Assembly (NCBI GenBank): GCA_030671915.1
Contig: DAOVHN010000079.1
Span: 1 to 8,238, forward strand
DNA length: 8,238 nucleotides
Source: Pseudomonadota bacterium
GTDB lineage: Bacteria; Pseudomonadota; Alphaproteobacteria; UBA8366; JADFVY01
Direction of reading: 5' to 3'
Part shown: positions 6,063-8,238 of the stretch, in pieces
Layout: each line of letters starts with the position of its first letter
Position numbering within the stretch: position 1 is the first letter of the stretch
Notes under the pieces: generated by a model
Database searches by the model: none
Told to the model about the DNA's origin: nothing
Seen by the model: the letters and a program-made list of their open reading frames with translations, nothing else
Translations under genes and position numbers: made by a program

Positions 6063-7246
6063 TTGGAATCGCCCAGCAGTTCACGATAGACCGCGATGGT
6101 GGCGTCGCACATTTTTCGTGTTGTGAAATTGTCGTGTACCCTTGCGATCGCGGCCTGTGCCAGGCGCTCGCGCGCATCCGTGTCCAGGTCCAGCGCTTTT
6201 TCCAGCGCCCCGGCCAGCGCATGCGGATCGTTGGGCGGCACCAGCCAGCCGGTGACTCCCGGCAGCAGGATTTCCGGCGCGGCGCCATGGTTGGGCGCGA
6301 TCACCGGCTTGCCGACCGCCTGCGCCTCGGCAACGGTCCTGCCGAATGCCTCGGGTTCTGTCGATGCCGAAACCACCACGTCCGACAGCTTGTATGCCGC
6401 CGCCATGTCGCGGCAATTGCCGACGATATGGACAACGCTTTGAAGGCCCAGTTTTTGCACCATCGTGTCCAGTTCGCGCCGGTAGCCGGTGCGGCCCTGA
6501 TCATCGCCCACAATCAGGCAGCGCATCGGTCGGTCCTTCAACTGCGCCAGCGCCTCGAACAGTACCTGGTGCCCCTTCCACCGGGTCAGCCGTCCGGGCA
6601 GCATCACGACCGGCACGCCGTCGGGAATGCGCCATTCCGTCGCCAGATGGATAACCCGCGCGGCGGTGGTCCTGGCCGGGTCGAAAATGTCGATATTTAC
6701 GCCCCGGTGGATCACCCGGATACGGTCGGGGTCGACTTTCTTGTAGTTGTCCAGGATATAGCCGCGGATGAATTCCGATACGGCGATCACACGGTCGCCG
6801 CGGGTCATTACGGAATTGTACAGCCGCTTGAAGGGCAGGCCGAAACCGTATGGCCCGTGCACGGTTGTAACGAACGGCGTTCCGGTCCGCCGGGCGGCGC
6901 CGAGCGCGCTCCAGGCAGGCGCGCGGCTACGCGCATGGATGAGATCGACGCGATATTCATTGACGACCCGGGCCAACCGACTCTTGTTCTTGCGCATGAC
7001 GAAGGGGTTTTTCGAGTGAACCGGCAACTGTATATGCTTGCCGCCCGCGCGCTCGATATCTCGGACCATCGGCCCGCCGCTGGAGACCACCAGGGCCGTC
7101 CAGCCGGCTTCCGTCAGGGCCGCGGTCATCTCCACGGTGCCGCGCTCCACCCCGCCGCCTCCCAGCGAAGGCAGAACCTGCAGGATTACGGGCGCATGTC
7201 CGCTTGACGGGTTGGCCATCATGCTGGTTGTATCGGAAGGCGTCAT
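6059..7246 (-). CDS. Glycosyltransferase family 4 protein
   Basis: This is a retaining GT-B glycosyltransferase that moves a sugar from a nucleotide donor, most likely in lipopolysaccharide or other surface polysaccharide assembly. With the chosen start it has 395 residues. The N-terminal glycine loop is LPSLGGGGVERG (25-36), and HGPYGFG and VIAVSEF belong to the acceptor half. The donor half has LPGRLTRWKGH (216-226) with the conserved Arg and Lys, and EPEAFGRTVAEAQAVGKPVIA (297-317), where E299 and E307 form the EX7E motif. The frame is open to an ATG at 7318. The extra 24 residues would be translated from the palindromic repeat 7265-7313 and are unlike the family, so ATG 7246 is preferred. 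An AGGAG lies 12 bases before it, a rather long spacing; ATGs at codons 9 and 10 are alternatives. It is first in the minus-strand run and overlaps the family 9 gene by 4 bases. The specific sugar cannot be told. Confidence 0.88.
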   Translation of the reverse strand: MTPSDTTSMMANPSSGHAPVILQVLPSLGGGGVERGTVEMTAALTEAGWTALVVSSGGPMVRDIERAGGKHIQLPVHSKNPFVMRKNKSRLARVVNEYRVDLIHARSRAPAWSALGAARRTGTPFVTTVHGPYGFGLPFKRLYNSVMTRGDRVIAVSEFIRGYILDNYKKVDPDRIRVIHRGVNIDIFDPARTTAARVIHLATEWRIPDGVPVVMLPGRLTRWKGHQVLFEALAQLKDRPMRCLIVGDDQGRTGYRRELDTMVQKLGLQSVVHIVGNCRDMAAAYKLSDVVVSASTEPEAFGRTVAEAQAVGKPVIAPNHGAAPEILLPGVTGWLVPPNDPHALAGALEKALDLDTDARERLAQAAIARVHDNFTTRKMCDATIAVYRELLGDSK

Positions 7247-7264
7247 ATGCCGAGTTTTCTCCTG

Positions 7265-7313
7265 GAGCGGATCGTGATTGATCGCACTCACGATCAATTG
7301 CGTGAATCCGCTC
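7265..7313. repeat. Palindromic repeat A, nested inverted repeats
   Basis: The outer arms GAGCGGAT (7265-7272) and ATCCGCTC (7306-7313) are exact reverse complements. Inside them ATTGATCG (7277-7284) and CGATCAAT (7291-7298) form a second exact pair with a six-base loop. A competing pair is GATCGTGA (7270-7277) with TCACGATC (7288-7295). In the glycosyltransferase transcript the structure ends one base before its AGGAG. Read on the minus strand the end is GAGCGGATTCACG, close to the left end of repeat B. It may be a small palindromic repeat, an operator or a leader hairpin. Confidence 0.7.
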
Positions 7314-7324
7314 GACACTTAAGA

Positions 7325-7388
7325 TAGAGCCAATTCACCGTGTTGTTGGATCGCCAAAGGCGATTCCAATCAACCCGGATCGGCTCTA
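7325..7388. repeat. Palindromic repeat B, 64-base imperfect inverted repeat
   Basis: The ends are exact: TAGAGCC (7325-7331) and GGCTCTA (7382-7388). The centre is strong: TTGGATCGCC, AAA, GGCGATTCCAA, with one bulged base. The middle of the arms pairs partly, so the whole folds as one long cruciform-like stem about the AAA at 7356-7358. The outermost TA on each side would fit a TA-duplicating miniature element of the IS630/Tc1 type, but no transposase is present. A palindromic intergenic repeat of the REP-like kind is equally possible. Confidence 0.65.
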
Positions 7389-7389
7389 G

Positions 7390-7410
7390 GGGGAGTCTCA
7401 CCAACTCCCC
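7390..7410. repeat. Short inverted repeat C
   Basis: GGGGAGT (7390-7396) and ACTCCCC (7404-7410) are exact reverse complements around a seven-base loop. The repeat starts two bases after repeat B and lies about 37 bases before the hydrolase start. No T-run follows on either strand, so it is not a standard terminator. It could be a leader hairpin or a protein-binding site. Confidence 0.45.
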
Positions 7411-7447
7411 TGCGAACCGGGCATACCAACTGAATACGGCAATTTCA

Positions 7448-8191
7448 ATGCTGCTTGAACACCGCGAACCCCGCATCGCCTTCAACCGAGCCAGCGGAAT
7501 CGGCCCGGAAATCATGTTTTGCGGCGGTTTCCGGTCGAATATGGCGGGGGCCAAGGCCCTGGCGCTGGAGGCGCATTGCGCCGCCGCCGGCCGCGCCTGT
7601 ACGCGCTTCGACTATCGCGGTCACGGCGAGTCGGACGGCGCCTTCACCGATGGCACTATCGGGGGCTGGCTGGACGACTCACTGGCCGTGCTGGATCAGG
7701 TGGTTCGAGGGCCGGTGGTTCTGGTCGGCTCATCCATGGGCGCCTGGATCGCCCTGCTTGCCGCTCTTGCGCGGCCCGACCGCGTAAAAGGCTTGGTGCT
7801 GGTCGCGCCGGCCGTCGATTTCACCGAGGCCCTGATCTGGGAACGCCTGCCCGCGGCCGACCGCGCGACGCTGGAACGCGATGGCGTCTGGCTGAGGGAA
7901 TCGGACTATGTCGACGATCCGGACCGAATTACACTCAGGCTGATCGTGGAGGGGCGGAATCATCTGCTGTTCGGCCAGCCGATCCCGTTCGACGGCCCGG
8001 TGAGAATCCTGCACGGCATGGAAGACGAAACCGTTCCCTGGCTGTTCGCCACTCGCACGGCCGAATCGCTGACCGGCGCGGACGTGATCGTGACCCTCGT
8101 CAAGGGCGGCGACCACCGCCTGTCGGACGAGGAAAACCTGTCCCGCCTTATGGGCGCGATCGAGGAGGTGGCGAAGAAAGTCGCTTCATAA
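7448..8191 (+). CDS. Alpha/beta hydrolase, ABHD10-like serine esterase
   Basis: The product is a cytoplasmic alpha/beta-hydrolase-fold enzyme that probably cleaves an ester or thioester; the substrate is not known. Its 247 residues match the single-domain form of this family. The oxyanion-side loop is FCGGFRSNMAG (24-34), a hallmark of ABHD10-like proteins, followed by FDYRGHGESDG (54-64). The nucleophile elbow is GSSMG (94-98) with S96. The acid is D193 in HGMEDETVPW and the base H223 in GGDHRLS, so the triad is complete. Related mitochondrial ABHD10 acts on acyl glucuronides and S-acylated proteins. The frame is open upstream to an ATG at 7340, but those residues would come from repeats B and C and do not resemble the family. 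The ATG at 7448 gives MLLEHREPRIAF and fits better, though no clear Shine-Dalgarno precedes it. It is divergent from the glycosyltransferases and overlaps the end of a convergent gene by six bases. Confidence 0.9.
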   Translation: MLLEHREPRIAFNRASGIGPEIMFCGGFRSNMAGAKALALEAHCAAAGRACTRFDYRGHGESDGAFTDGTIGGWLDDSLAVLDQVVRGPVVLVGSSMGAWIALLAALARPDRVKGLVLVAPAVDFTEALIWERLPAADRATLERDGVWLRESDYVDDPDRITLRLIVEGRNHLLFGQPIPFDGPVRILHGMEDETVPWLFATRTAESLTGADVIVTLVKGGDHRLSDEENLSRLMGAIEEVAKKVAS

Positions 8192-8238
8192 CAACCCCTT
8201 CAGGCCTTCACGGTAAGTCGGCCATTTCAGCCTGACCC
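8186..8238 (-). CDS. C-terminal end of a minus-strand gene, possibly NAD-dependent epimerase/SDR family
   Basis: Only the last 16 complete codons are visible, ending LKWPTYREGLKGLL and a TGA at 8188-8186. A PxYREGL tail close to the stop is common at the C-terminus of NAD(P)-dependent epimerase/dehydratase-like (extended SDR, YeeZ-type) proteins, which is why that family is suggested. The fragment is too short to prove it. The stop lies inside the last codons of the plus-strand hydrolase (six-base convergent overlap), and no terminator is visible at the junction. The alternative is that this is a chance open frame, but the residue pattern makes a real gene more likely. Confidence 0.45.
   Translation of the reverse strand, partial: VRLKWPTYREGLKGLL

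Larger units (their letters stand above)
7247..7447. other. Divergent spacer filled with inverted repeats
   Basis: These 201 bases lie between the divergent starts of the glycosyltransferase and the hydrolase and must hold promoters for both, but neither is convincing. A weak plus-strand pair is TTGCGT (7298-7303), 16 bases, TAAGAT (7320-7325). On the minus strand TATCTT (7326-7321) is the best -10 but has only a poor -35 (CCAACA). Three inverted repeats occupy most of the rest and are listed separately. Frames that run into this spacer from both genes translate the repeats and are not regarded as coding. Confidence 0.6.

Noticed and set aside
6134..7207. A 357-codon open frame on the plus strand opposite the family 4 glycosyltransferase
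   Set aside because: The antisense strand carries a complete glycosyltransferase with all motifs; the plus-strand product shows none.
7247..7318. N-terminal extension of the family 4 glycosyltransferase to ATG 7318
   Set aside because: The 24 extra residues would be translated from palindromic repeat A and do not resemble the family.
7340..7447. N-terminal extension of the alpha/beta hydrolase to ATG 7340
   Set aside because: The extra 36 residues come from repeats B and C; the family usually begins near the chosen ATG at 7448.
1..8238. CRISPR array, tRNA or rRNA genes, toxin-antitoxin pair, phage or defence genes
   Set aside because: No regularly spaced direct repeats, no cloverleaf-like or rRNA sequence, and no unexplained gene-sized frame was found; nearly all of the window is accounted for by housekeeping genes.

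Overview
The window looks like chromosomal DNA from a GC-rich alphaproteobacterium, possibly of the Rhodospirillales type. That rests on the protein character (a PheS C-terminus of the [13 protein letters not shown] type, a short basic L35, an ABHD10-like hydrolase), the base composition and the gene order. No species can be named from it.

Most of the window (1-7318) is read from the minus strand. In transcription order the genes are a family 4 glycosyltransferase (start at 7246), a family 9 heptosyltransferase-like protein (6062-5118, 4-base stop/start overlap with the first), thrS (5049-3106), infC (3045-2503), rpmI (2169-1969), rplT (1943-1575), pheS (1529-426) and the first 143 codons of pheT (429-1, cut by the window edge). 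thrS-infC-rpmI-rplT-pheS-pheT is the classical translation-factor order known from enteric bacteria: two aminoacyl-tRNA synthetases, initiation factor IF3 and ribosomal proteins L35 and L20. Here the cluster appears split into at least two transcription units. A good intrinsic terminator follows infC, and a 333-base spacer with promoter-like sequences precedes rpmI. No pheM-type leader peptide is visible before pheS.

The most notable coding observation is infC. Between the in-frame thrS stop and codon 36 of infC there is no ATG, GTG, TTG or CTG, while the IF3 N-domain clearly continues upstream of that ATG. A perfect AGGAGG lies 5 bases before an in-frame ATA, so translation probably starts at AUA. 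This is the sort of non-canonical start through which IF3 limits its own synthesis in Escherichia coli (AUU there).

The divergent spacer 7247-7447 separates the minus-strand glycosyltransferase pair from a plus-strand alpha/beta hydrolase (7448-8191). It is packed with three consecutive inverted repeats: 7265-7313, 7325-7388 and 7390-7410. The first two share a GAGC..ATTCAC end motif and look like tandem copies of a short palindromic intergenic repeat. The hydrolase ends convergently over the last six bases of a minus-strand gene that enters from the right edge, probably an NAD-dependent epimerase/SDR-type protein.

No CRISPR array, tRNA, rRNA, transposase, phage or defence gene was found. 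The window is essentially housekeeping; what interest there is lies in the start codon, the intergenic palindromes and the leader structures.
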